Below, piece after piece: positions 11,373-21,998 of a stretch of 64,000 bases of DNA. The notes beneath the pieces are model-generated. The model searched no databases, had not been told where the DNA came from, and worked only from the letters and a program-made list of their open reading frames with translations. The DNA is taken from the NCBI GenBank assembly GCA_036245805.1, contig BTRK01000006.1, positions 13,672,365 to 13,736,364 on the forward strand, read 5' to 3'. The DNA is from Pristionchus mayeri (lineage: Eukaryota > Nematoda > Chromadorea > Rhabditida > Neodiplogasteridae). The position numbers and the translations under genes were made by a program. Each line of letters begins with the position of its first letter. Position 1 is the first letter of the stretch.

Positions 11373-12240
11373 TAGTGTTGGCGATTTGATTCCTCACCGA
11401 CCGGCTCGCTCGCAATTTGAGGAATGGAATGATTCCCAAACCCGCCTCTCTCCCCATCGCGCGAGGAATGGAATGATTCCTTGAAAAATCAATCAAGGAA
11501 TCAAAGGTTCCTCGATTTTGCACCAGTTTTCAACCAAATGAAATAAATTTATAGGATTATGGATTACGGTCGCTAGAGGCACTCTACAATGGAAATAGAC
11601 CTAGCATATACTCAATTGTAGGCCTTTGGAGAAAGTCAGTTGGCGATTGTTGCGGGATACGGTATCCGAGTTACGATAGCCGTATGCAGTAAGGGGTGCT
11701 TACTTCGATTATGCGTAGTACTTTGAAAAAAGTCCGATTGGGTACGATAGTTTTGATTTCCCAAATAAAGTCAGTTCGCGATTATCGGTGAAATCGATAG
11801 CAGCATACGGTATATCATGGTGCTGAAGGGTCGATTGGGTACGGAACTTAGTCGTGACCTACCAAGACCTACCAATAGATTTCCACCACGACTCACCCCA
11901 TCGTACACTACTCGTGACGATGCGTAGAGAGGGGTTCTTACGCGTCCACAGGCATGGACACATAATAATTCAAATATGTATGAAGTGAAACATACCAGCA
12001 AAATTATAAAATGTGTCGTGTTGCTCTAAAATGTCAGGCCCACGAGGAATAACTATTACATAAACCATTTACAAAATCGCAAGTGGATTTAAGCACTTTT
12101 CAAAGAGCAACACGTCGAGGAACCTTTGATTCTGAGAATCATTTGATTCTCAGAATCAAAGGTTCTCAGACTACAACCGCTCCGAGCGGCGAGGAATGAA
12201 AAGTTCTGAGAACCTTCGAGGAATCAAATCGACAACACTA
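11373..12240. mobile_element. hAT-type non-autonomous TIR element with 8-bp target duplication
   Basis: Ends TAGTGTTGGCGATTTGATTC (11373) and the inverse GAATCAAATCGACAACACTA (to 12240) are flanked by identical 8-bp direct repeats CTTGGAGG (11365-11372 and 12241-12248). An 8-bp duplication with short TIRs is typical of the hAT superfamily. Further internal inverted pieces occur near the right end (GATTCTGAGAATC repeats, 12128-12170). No transposase was seen. Confidence 0.75.
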
Positions 12241-12489
12241 CTTGGAGGCCTCTCTCTCTCGGACATTCGATTTTTCTCCATGAACGATTTTTTTCAAGAC
12301 ATCCTCATGATAACATTCTGCCTGATTTGATTAATTGAGTTGAGCATATCGCTGGCATGCACCAATTGTACGCTGTCGTGCATACGGTGGATATGTGTTG
12401 TTTTCGAAAATACTATGCGTTTCTCAAAGCATCTTCGCAGTCTTACTCATTGAGTTACTACCTCCAATCATGGTACCTCTACATACTCG

Positions 12490-12916
12490 CCGATACAGGG
12501 ATCCATGCCAAATTTTCCCGTTGGGTTGGTGCGGGCTAAATATTCAAGGCATGCCAGATTTTTATTTGCGATTCTTGAGGTGAAATCTCACCGAGACAAT
12601 CCGTAGTCTGTTCGACGAATATCTTCGTAAGTGAGAGAAGTTTGCAATTCGATGAGAAACCAAGGCCCTCAAAGATTAAACCAATGCACTGCAAACACAA
12701 TTCACAACAGATTTGAAAAGCAAAACTACATCAGATTTGTCCTCGCATAGCTGTTCACATCGCCTTCGGGTTTCCACGGTGTTATTCGACAGCATATCGT
12801 ACGAAGTGCGGGTGGTAACATGTAGCATGTGGTTGCACTCGGGATCTGATGTATGCAAATTCAAAAACATGCATACATTAACTTACCCCTATGATCGCAA
12901 GTAGGCGAATCAACAT
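12490..12916 (-). pseudogene. Decayed PAN-like secreted protein gene (paralogue of 15066-17626)
   Basis: Exon 1 (12916-12887) gives a signal peptide start MLIRLLAIIG. Exon 2 (12845-12730) aligns with the paralogue's exon 2 but is 4 nt shorter, which shifts the frame: the first part reads IPSATTCYM in one frame and SNNTVETRRRCEQLCEDKSD in another. Exon 3 (12667 to about 12560) reads GLGFSSNCKLLSLTKIFVEQTTDCLGE, shortened relative to the paralogue, and its acceptor is TTTGAG instead of TTTCAG. A further fragment at about 12490-12530 reads DPCIGE before a donor. Conserved exon order plus these defects support a duplicated and now degenerate copy. Confidence 0.65.
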
Positions 12917-13322
12917 TGCTACCGTAATCCCTCGTGAGGATACTGTAAAACCGATGATAATAAATGGATGAGCAGTATTCATTAGCTTTCTCTGGAAGAA
13001 ATGAAGGAAGGGAATGAGATGAAGCAAGGTTGGTTGATCCCCTCTTTGCTGGGTCTCCAATTGATTCAATGAATCCCTGTGTATCTTCGTTTCCCGCGCT
13101 ATTTCGTGTGCGTGGACTGTATACATGGAAAATCGTATAGTGACATTGAGCTGCCCGAATCTGATGAGGACTAAAGAGAAGAAAGTCGAGAAATGGAAGA
13201 AAAGATGTAATATCACGTTTGTTCTACTAAATGATTTTCCAGCTCATCCCCTGATGCTCATTGGACTCCACTGGGTTCACCGGCACTGAGTTTCAAGGCC
13301 ATCAACTTTTTTCCGATTTATA

Positions 13323-14888
13323 TCACGTGTATCACGAGTCAGTGGAGGTACCTGGGAACAATTTGCAAACAGTTTTCATGATTTTGTCATTATATATATT
13401 AAGTGAATATACTTGGGAAAATATTTTGATTGGTATAGATCATTGGTCCCAGAGCCGCCTTTTAGGAAATTTCCGGTTTTCCACCTGGCTCTACTGTATC
13501 TAAGTTCCCAGATGAGCTACAGCGATGGTCTTGGGAATGATCGGGGAATTGTTCTGAACAACTTTCATGTTTTGACCAAAGGTCAAAGATCAAAGATCAA
13601 AAAAATATGTTAGAAAAACCGTTTCTGGAGCTAAAAAAATAATTATTGCTGCTCTTGCGAGATAGGTTTCCCTGGAATTTTATTGCTGAATATGCAAAGT
13701 CCATATCTGTATAATAAAAACATAAAATTGCAATTTTGGGATTGGGTGTTTTTTGCAATTTGGCTCTGAAAGTGGGAAATCTCATTTTTTTGTTGTGAAA
13801 ATTCACATTTTCTAAATTGTCTTTAAAACTTCAGAAAATTGCCAGAACTGGTCCATGACATGGTGGAATAATATGTATGTAAAGAGATTTTGCAAAATAT
13901 ACGTCTTTGGTCTCAGAGCCGGCTTTTAGGAAATTTCCGGATTTGAGACTTCCCACCTTCAGAGCCAAATTGCAAAGTACACCCTATCCCAAAATTCCAA
14001 TTTTATATTTTTATTATGCAGATATGGACTTATGCTTGCATAATCAGAAATAAAATTTCAGGAAAACATATCTCGCAAGAGTAGCAAGATTTATTTTTAG
14101 CTCCAAAAACGGCTTTTCTAACATATATTTTTGATTTTCGATTTTTTGGCCTTTGGTCAAAACGTAAAAGTGTCTTGAAAATTTTTTCCGAACAATTTAA
14201 GCCCAATAAAATCTCTGTAACTCATCTGGGAGTTTAGATACAGCAGGGCCAGATGCAAAACCGGAAACTTCCTAAAAGCCGGCTCTGGGACCAACCACGT
14301 ACATTTTGCAAAATCTCGTATCATACGTATTATTCCACCATACCATGGACCAGTTCTGATAATTTACTGAATTTTTAAAGACAATTATAAAAATGTGAAT
14401 TTTCCAAAATTTTAAGATTTCCCACCTTCAGAACCAAATATAAAAAACACCCTATCCCAAAATTGCAATTTTATATTTTTTATTATACATATATGGACTT
14501 ATACTTGCATAATCAGCAATAAAATTCCAGGGGAACATATCTCGCAAGAGCAGCAAGAATTATTTTTAACTCAAAAAACGGTTTTCCTAATATATATTTT
14601 TGATCTTTGATCTTTGACCTTTTGTCAAAACATGAAAGTTGTTCAGAACAATTCCCCGATCAGAGCCCAATACCATCGCTGTACCTCATCTGGGAGCTTA
14701 GATACAGTAGAGCCAGGTGCAAAACCGGAAATTTCCTAAAAGCCGGCTCTGGGACCAATGATCTATACCAATCAAAATATTTTCCCAAGTATACTCACTT
14801 ACCATATATAATGACAAAATCATGAAAACTTTTAGCAAATTGTTCCTTCAGAGGTCAATTTTCCTCCACTGACTCGTGATACACGTGA
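13323..14888. repeat. Foldback element of the TCAC/TA family (1.57 kb)
   Basis: Outer ends TCACGTGTATCACGAGTCAG (13323) and its inverse ending at 14888 are flanked by TA (13321-13322, 14889-14890). The arms contain a nested repeat with AGGAAATTTCCGG and AGAGCCGGCTTTTAG blocks at about 13450, 13915, 14265 and 14735, so this is a composite palindrome. Related arms occur in 54646-56599. No coding content. Confidence 0.8.
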
Positions 14889-15065
14889 TATAATACTAGA
14901 TCCCGTACTGAAAAAATGTTACACCGACATTACGCAGATGCGCTCATATATGTAAATGCATATTGTTAAGTAATTTCGACATGTGACAACATATTGTTTG
15001 GAAAATGATTTATTTATCCTACGAGACTGTGATCATCTGTATTTATAATTTGGAATAATGCCGTT

Positions 15066-17626
15066 CTATTTCGTAACGCAAACTGCTCCGGATAATCCAT
15101 TAAGCTTTTCAAATCCAACGCTTTCGCGAAACCACGTCCCCGCTTTGCACATGATAGTGATCTTTAATATTATTGGCAAGCTGGGTGCCGACAATACACA
15201 TATCACGTGTCTTCTGAGAGATCGCTTTTGCTGGGATACAAAATAATCAAAAAGCTTCATTGGCCTCTCTATTTCAAGTGTTGATGCATCTATGGTCGAA
15301 CACTTTTTGGTTTAAGATGTAGAGCCGTAAAATCCAAAATGTCTAATTGCCGGCTCTTGAAATTTCGAAAATTCGGATGAGCATATATTGCTTCAAAGTT
15401 GAGTAAAACAGTCTATCAAAAAACCAAAATGACCGACTCGGCGGGCCAAATAACATTGATGTTGAAGACATTAATGTACGGAAACGGTGAACTTTGGAAA
15501 ATATCGAAAACTTAATTTTTCAAACAAAAAAATCGAAAATATGGGCTGCTTGAAAAATTTTATCACTTCCGTAAATTAGATATTCACATATTCGAAATCT
15601 ACGTAAAATTTCACTCTGGATAGCTGTGAAAGAAAATCAAATATCGCAAAACAATTTTTGTCCTGTAAGTCCAAAGCCTCGGATTTGACAGATTTCGATC
15701 TAAAAAAATCGAATTTTTGCACCAAACTTTTTTAGATTGACATCCTGTGCGCTGTAAAGTAGAAATTCGGATTCTATGATTGAAAATACGCCAGAAAATC
15801 TATATCTCATGAGATTCTAAGATATCAACTTCTTCGACCAGAAAATGGGAAAAAAACGGAGAATTTTAGGTCAAAAAAAGTTGATGTCTTAGAATCTCAT
15901 GAGATATATATTTTCTGGCTTATTTTCAATCGTAGAATCCGAATTTGTACTTTACAGCTAACAAGATATTAATCTAAAAAAAGGTCGGCTCAAAAATTAG
16001 ATTTTTTCCATCGAAATCAGTCAAATCCTAGGCTTTGGACTTACAGGGCAAAAATTATTTTGCGACATTTGATTTTATTTCACAGCTATCCAGGGTGAAA
16101 TTTTACGTAGATTTCGAATATGGGAATATCTAATTTACGGAAGTGATACAATTTTTCAAGCAGCCCATATTTTCGAATTTTTTGTTCGAAAAATTAAGTT
16201 TTCGATATTTTCCAAAGTTCACTGTTTCCGTACATTAACGCCTTCAACAGCAATGTAATTTAGCTTGCCGAGTCGGTCATTTTGGTTTTTTGAACGACTG
16301 TTTTACTCAACGTTGAAGCAATATATGCTCATCCGAATTTTCGAAATTTCAAGAGCCGGCAATTAGACATTTTGGATCTTACGGCTCTACAACTTGAAAT
16401 AAAAAGTCTTCGACCAAGCAGGTATCAACCCTTGAAATAGAAAGGCCATTGAAGCTATTTGATTATTTTGTATCCCAGCGTCTCTATTTCATGCATTCTC
16501 TCAGAAAACCTCTGATATAATGTAATAGTTCCTCGTACCTTAGGTGCTGATCCATCATCAAGTGCCCACGTTGCATTCGAGCCCAAATAAGAAATGCTGA
16601 AATGATATTTGAAAGCGTTTAAAGTGCTGCCATCTTTCACTTACTGGAGCTGGTCGTTAGCGTCTCTGCATGGATTTTGGCGCTCAGGAATCGCTGCATA
16701 GGTTAAAAGTCCCGGGACAGACACTCTGGGAAGCGGTGAGCACTTGCAATTTTGAGATCCTGCCATTAAATAAATCTCTAACCTGATAAGTGCGACATAA
16801 ACACACCTGCAGTGGCTCAGACCGCTGCTATAAGCTCACACTGCGACTCGTATTTCATGAAAATTATTGCTGTGTACTGCCACATATCGACAGATCGCAT
16901 CTTCTGAAGTTGTCCTCCCGCAGTTGGCAACGAAACTCGATGGCCGCTCGAAGTAATCGCTCTTAATTTGTTTTACTTCAACATTAACCATGCGTTTCTG
17001 ACCGAATAATCTTATCAGCTCCAAGAGGGCACTCGAAAAAAAAAATATTCTCCCGACTGTTGTAGTGGAGTGTAGGAATCGATGCATGGATCTTCGCCAA
17101 ATTCCTCAGTGAGATTGGTACGAGCTGAAATTTGATTGTATTGCAACTAAGTACAGTATATCAGCGACAATGAAGGGTATGAACAACTCGCCGACACAAT
17201 CTGTGGTTTGTTTGAGAAACACCGTCGATTCCGCACCGCAAATAAACTTCTGTGTCTTGGGGAGAGAGAGAAGGAAACATTCCGATGAGAATCCGCGGTC
17301 CGCGAAGGAGAAGCCGAGGCCCTGAAATATAATGGTAATATTTCTTTTCGAATGGTGCAGGACTAGACAATGGAAAAATATTTTCGAATATTTAGAAAGG
17401 TGTAATGCGATGCAATTTACCTCAATTTTGCTATCACACAGCACCTCGCAACCCCTTCGAGTCTCCGTTATGTTCTTCGAAATCACATCGTACGGCGTGC
17501 GTGAGGTCTCCGATTTGTAGCATGTTGTCGCGCTCGCAATCTGGGGCAAAAAAATGAATACACATCAGTAAAACAAGTTTTAAAAAAACTTAAACTGACC
17601 CCAATGATCGCGAGTTGGAGCAGCAT
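15066..17626 (-). CDS. Secreted PAN-like / Cys-rich protein, seven exons
   Basis: Ex1 17626-17600 encodes MLLQLAIIG and splices in phase to ex2 17540-17421 (IASATTCYKSE... TETRRGCEVLCDSKIE), giving a cleavable signal peptide. Ex3 starts 17321 (GLGFSFADRGFSSECFLLSL... TTDCVGE). The C..C-x-x-LC then GFSF..CxL layout resembles PAN/apple domains, which bind carbohydrate or protein ligands outside cells. A likely exon lies at about 17010-16840 (VANCGRTTSEDAICRYVAVH). Ex5 16725-16645 (QNPCRDANDQL) joins in phase to ex6 16596-16539 (ISYLGSNATWALDDGSAPK) and ex7 15161-15066 (ITIMCKAGTWFRESVGFEKL... VCVTK, TAG). The C-terminal C..C-x-GTW segment resembles a nematode C6-type domain. A 1.3-kb foldback fills the last intron. 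Exon 3-4 junctions are not resolved. Confidence 0.6.
15203..16515. repeat. Foldback element of the TCAC/TA family (1313 bp), in an intron
   Basis: The ends begin TCACGTGTCTTCTGAGAGAT and pair with the inverse up to 16515; TA flanks both sides (15201-15202 and 16516-16517). The arms match through the AGAGCCGGCAATTAGACATTTTGG region. It is nearly the same length as, and shares its termini with, the element at 62183-63496. It lies wholly inside the last intron of the PAN-like gene; without it that intron would be about 62 nt. Confidence 0.85.
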
Positions 17627-18349
17627 CTCTACCGTAATCCAAGTGGATACAGTAGTGGCAGTCACCAGCTCGCTCCGAGGGAAGGGAAGTGAATGGTGGA
17701 TAGGATTGTGGATGGAAGAGAGTCCTCTCTGAGGTCCCGGAAGCAGTTGATGCGATTTGCCGGATTCTCTCAACTTTGAATGCTATTTCTCGATCACTCT
17801 AACTGCACCCCTCTCAATCACCAAGGAGAATCGTACAGTGGGGCACGGGAGGGGATGATTTGATTAGTCACCGTTGAATGGAAGCCTGAAAGCAGAAGCC
17901 ACTTCATCCGATTGCAGGAGAGATGGTATTTGGTCCCGGTGAAAGTGAATTTACTCTATCCATTAAGATTTCCTCGAAATAGATTGAACTGGCGTAGGCC
18001 CGTAGAAGAAACATCGATAGGGTGGGAGGTAGAACATGTTGATGAGTGGAGAGACTAACGCTGGAACTCCGCTGCCCTGTAACATTCTGATAACTTCATG
18101 TTGCTGGAGGGTTTTTTCAAAGAATAAAACGGTGTTATAGAAAATGTGATCGCAAGTACTGACAAAATATTACAAAGAGAAAGGGAGACATTTGACGTTG
18201 CGTTCGCCCCAATCGTGCATATCACGCCATTCACCTACGAATCGAGCTAAATTCCCTATTTCTCGGTGTTTTTCCCTATTATCTCATGTTTTTTTGAGGA
18301 ACGAGATGGTCCACGTCTATCAGAAAGACCCGGAGAACTTCATTTCCGT
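17627..18349. other. Intergenic; isolated TCAC-family terminus
   Basis: Upstream region of the PAN-like gene. At 18217 the sequence TATCACGCCATTCAC resembles the termini of the TCAC/TA foldback family but has no partner nearby, suggesting a decayed or truncated element. No genes seen. Confidence 0.35.
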
Positions 18350-19245
18350 ACCATCATTCTGAAGGTTTCCGTACCATCATTCTGAAGGTTACCGGGTCGT
18401 TGGTTCTGGTACCCATCATTAACATTTATTTTCTCAGTTATCCTGCACTTTTGGTGAAAATTGCACCCTGAGTGACCCCCACTAAATTTTCGAGCGCTAT
18501 CGATGCGTACCAACTAGAACTCACGAAAGTGATTTTAAATAGTGCTACATTCAAGACCAAATATCTCGAAAATTTATCGAAAACAGCAGCTGAAATTTCA
18601 GGATTGTAAAGCACTTGATGGCAGCTTTAAAATGAGGGGCTTGCGGTTTTCGTACCCTTTCCGCAAGTGCCCTTTTATCCCCTGTGAAGTTCCGAGATGA
18701 TTTGAAGTCATTTCATTCGTCGCTGACCGCGCGTTTTCTCAGGCGCGACAAAGAGTGAAAGGAGGATTTCGAGTTTCAAATGTGTTTCAGAATTGAAACA
18801 AATAATTTGTCACTGAACATTATTTGTACTACTTCTGAAACACATTTGAAACATGACACATTCCTTTCACTCTTCGTCGCGCCTGAGAAAACGCGCGGTC
18901 AGCGACGAATGAAATGACTTCAAATCATCTCGGAACTTCATAGGGGATAAAAGGGCACTTGCGGAAAGGGTACGAAAACCGCAAGCCCCTCATTTTAAAG
19001 CTCTCATCAAGTGTCCTGAAATTTCAGCTGCTGCTTTCGATAAATTTTCGAGATATTTGGTCTTGAATGTAGCACTATTTAAAATCACTTTCGTGAGTTC
19101 TAGTTGGTACGCATCGATAGCTCTCGAAAAATTAGTGGGGGTCACTCAGGGTGCAATTTTCACCAAAAGTGCAGGATAACTGAGAAAATCAATGTTAATG
19201 ATGGGTACCAGAACCAACGACCCGGTACCAGGACCTTCAGAATAT
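18350..19245. repeat. Foldback element (about 0.9 kb)
   Basis: The arms about 18350-18790 and 18815-19245 are inverted copies, with a very short centre. They contain GGTACGAAAACCGCAAG and the CGCGCGGTCAGCGACGAATG block in both orientations. A 27-nt unit (CCGTACCATCATTCTGAAGG) is tandemly doubled in the left arm only, near 18348-18390. No target duplication was identified. Confidence 0.8.
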
Positions 19246-19380
19246 GGGCATGGCAATAACAAACCAAGCAAATGCTTAGGGACATCAGAAGAGTACAAAA
19301 CCGAAGAAAGCTCGATTTGGGCAATTCCGTCAAATCCGGCGTTTAGATCGATTCTTAGGAGAATGTCGTGATATTCTTAC

Positions 19381-19497
19381 CACAATTACCACAATAGTAA
19401 AGCGTTGCGCGAGTTGGTTCGGATAGACGAAATCGATTGCAAATACAATCCCAGCTATGCCTATTCCGAACGGTAACATCATTTGAAAGGTGAGAGC
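19381..19497 (-). pseudogene. Isolated chemoreceptor (7TM) exon
   Basis: Between a TTTTCAG acceptor and a GTAAGA donor the minus strand reads ALTFQMMLPFGIGIAGIVFA then IDFVYPNQLAQRFTIVVIV. LTFQ..LPF followed by a hydrophobic helix is the TM6 region of STR/SRI-like nematode chemoreceptors. No other exons of the same gene were found, and a foldback element lies immediately downstream. It is either a fragment or part of a receptor whose other exons I missed. Confidence 0.5.
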
Positions 19498-20051
19498 CTG
19501 AAAACCACATCATATGCAGGTTTGTGTTTGCTTTAGAACACGTGTATAAAGGACCTGAGACTTGTACGATATTTCCAATAAGCACTATTCACATAGAGGG
19601 ATAGCATCGCAAGAAATTCCTTTATGTTCATACGTCATGTCGCTTTTGATGTATCAAATTCGGCATGATAACATAGTTCGCATCCGCCCTAGTGCCCAAG
19701 ACACGTCTCTCTTCGTCCAGTGCGGTCTCTCGCCTGTCTAATATATTTGAGAGAACGTAACAGTGAAAGGAATTTCTTGCGAAGTCATCTCCATTCACAT
19801 TTTCACCCTCGCGATGTTCGCTAATGGCAAATTATGCCGTATTGTTTCATATATAGACATATATTGCCTACGATTGAAGTCCTTTCATGGGACATGTTAT
19901 GCAACATGGCTAATATTACAATATTCGACGCCACTTATGAACCAAAAACGACAATATTTAGTTCGGTAAGTGCCACTGATACATGGCCCAGACCGGAATT
20001 TTAACACAACTGCAACGATTTGTTGTTTACGTTACAAAATCATTTTTTTTC

Positions 20052-20804
20052 CAGGGATCTTATTCAGAATTTGACGATTATTGCTTGAGAGCGCCGCCGG
20101 GGGAAATGCGACAGCGAAAGACCGATGATTTCGGCAATCGGCAATTTGATTTTTTGGCAGGTGTAACCACTAGTATTTGTTTCACACATCTTTAGGATTT
20201 TCCAACTTTAATCGACAAGAAAATATGGACACTGATAAGACGCTGTTCCAAAATTGATGAGCTCCGAATCTCTTTGCATTCGGTTAAATGCTTCTCCCAA
20301 TATTTTGGCACACTCGAGTCTTAACTTGGGAATGTGCATATCGATCGCGTGTTCGCTTCCGATCTTGGCACTTTCTCCAACGAATGCAGGTACATAATTA
20401 GTGCATATTGAATGGACCATATGCATGAAGATGTTAGCTTATCTTCTTGCTTAAATGGTCTTCTCACCTTGCTTCGTAGACATACAGTGGAGTGTGTTGA
20501 AGTTGAAACGGGCTCATTTGGCGATATCACTTTGAGTATGCGTACATATATCGCTTTTTGATAAAAAAGTTTTTTCTCAGGGTTGTTCATCATCAGTGCT
20601 TTGCGAATCGTGAATACTGTCAAGCTATGCGAAATATATTCTACAGCCTCCTCCGTACTGAGAAAGGGCCCTGATGCTCGGAAGGACATGATTGAATCAT
20701 TCCATGAAAAGGACATACAAGTAGAAGTTTCTTTCGATAACGAAACGGAAGTAGAGGGTATGGGAAAGGTACTTAGCATTAAAGTGGAAAGATGTATCCA
20801 GTGA
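20052..20804 (+). pseudogene. F-box-like gene, decayed paralogue of 7340-8281
   Basis: Ex2 (about 20056-20160) keeps only a CDSERPMISAI-like remnant of the ISRSWN...SERxxLPAI segment. Ex3 20196-20389 reads KIWTLIRRCSKIDELRI and LGNVHIDRVFASDLGTF but has TAA where the paralogue has a Tyr codon (LES-stop-LGN). Ex4 20488-20535 (VECVEVETGSFGDITL) is exactly as long as the paralogue's exon 4. Ex5 20581-20804 (ALRIVNTVKLCEIYS... VERCIQ, TGA) is intact. No F-box exon 1 was found upstream. A processed copy is excluded because the introns are retained. Confidence 0.65.
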
Positions 20805-20879
20805 GATAAATATCCAAGTACCGTCAAAACAATGAACATATTTTAATGTAAGGTATGTTATTGAGCTGTTTTTAGATAT

Positions 20880-21312
20880 GTTTGATTTTGAAGACAAAGT
20901 AATGTATGTGTATTCACAAACTCCTATTGCAGAGTACCATGGTTTGATACATGCAAAATATTTATTCCCAATTCCCTTCAACACTCAATCTCAAGGACAG
21001 GTGCACTTGTATCCGACCGCCTTTGTGGCTGTTCCCGAGAGAGTGACGAATTTGTTCGACCCAATATACCTGAAATCGAGTAGTGTAGTTTCAAATGTTT
21101 CTCAAACATCCATAAATGTGCACTTCTGTCCACGATATTCTCTCACAATACTGATGGTAAGATATAATGCATATTGAAGATACTCTTCTAGCGAAACTTT
21201 TCTAAAATAAGAGACGCCAGCAAGACTCACGGCGATCCGGTTGCTGCTGTAAAAGGGTCGGCGTTGAGCTTGAAAGTGCATCCTGTTTTGACGTAGACCT
21301 TTGAGAGTGGCT
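20880..21312. other. Coding-like stretch, strand ambiguous
   Basis: The plus strand is open from a TTTTTAG acceptor (20875) to ATG|GTAAGA at 21158, 92 codons, without recognisable domains. The minus strand offers an exon at about 21312-21220 (KVYVKTGCTFKLNADPFTAA before GTGAGT) and GQKCTFMD and KAVGYKCTC segments, which look like a Cys-rich secreted protein, but the frames do not join cleanly. I cannot decide between them. Confidence 0.3.
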
Positions 21313-21998
21313 GCAATCTCAATATATATTAAGAGATCGTAATTATAGTCCAAGTCCCTTGATTTCCATCAGGCTCTTGATCAGTTTAACGGCGTGGGAA
21401 GAAAGCGTGGGAAATGAAGAGGCGGTGACCAGAATGACGAACTATAGTATTACTCTATTCATTAAACTATTATTATTATTGCTTTATAAATTCGAAATAC
21501 CCCTCTCGAAGTAATTGCTTCCGCAGAAGCAGTGGGACCAGTGTTGACCGTGACTATCCATTCTCCCTCATAGATGACTGCGCAGTCCGTATCTCGCGGG
21601 GGCTGTAAATTGGACCTCTTCATTAATTTAGTATATCGTCATGCTAAAGCTGAATTGACGTCGTTGGTTTCTTCTCCCCAACTCGACAAGTACACCTTTC
21701 TCCAACTAGGTTAAGTACGTACTGGGGTGACTTGCGCGGGACAAGTCTTGCAGCAAAGCTGTTGCATCATTGTTTCCGAAATATCGGTGCTGGTGCAAAA
21801 TCCATTGGCGGCCCACGCAGCACAGCTGTAATGAACCATTTGCTTCGCTATCATATCACATGTAATTTGCACTTAACCCAGTAGAAGAGACATGCAATGA
21901 ATATACTGTGAAGTCGTGTTATTGTACAGTATTGCATGACGTATTGTTAACAATATTGAATTGCGCTTTCTCGTAGAAGCACTTTAAAATGAGTTTGC
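21313..21998. other. Intergenic, nothing recognised
   Basis: No gene or repeat was recognised between the ambiguous coding stretch and the 3' end of the ShKT/EB gene. Confidence 0.4.

Noticed and set aside
11122..11523. 133-codon minus ORF as a gene
   Set aside because: It spans the boundary of the hAT-type element and its target duplication and has no recognisable domain or splice context.
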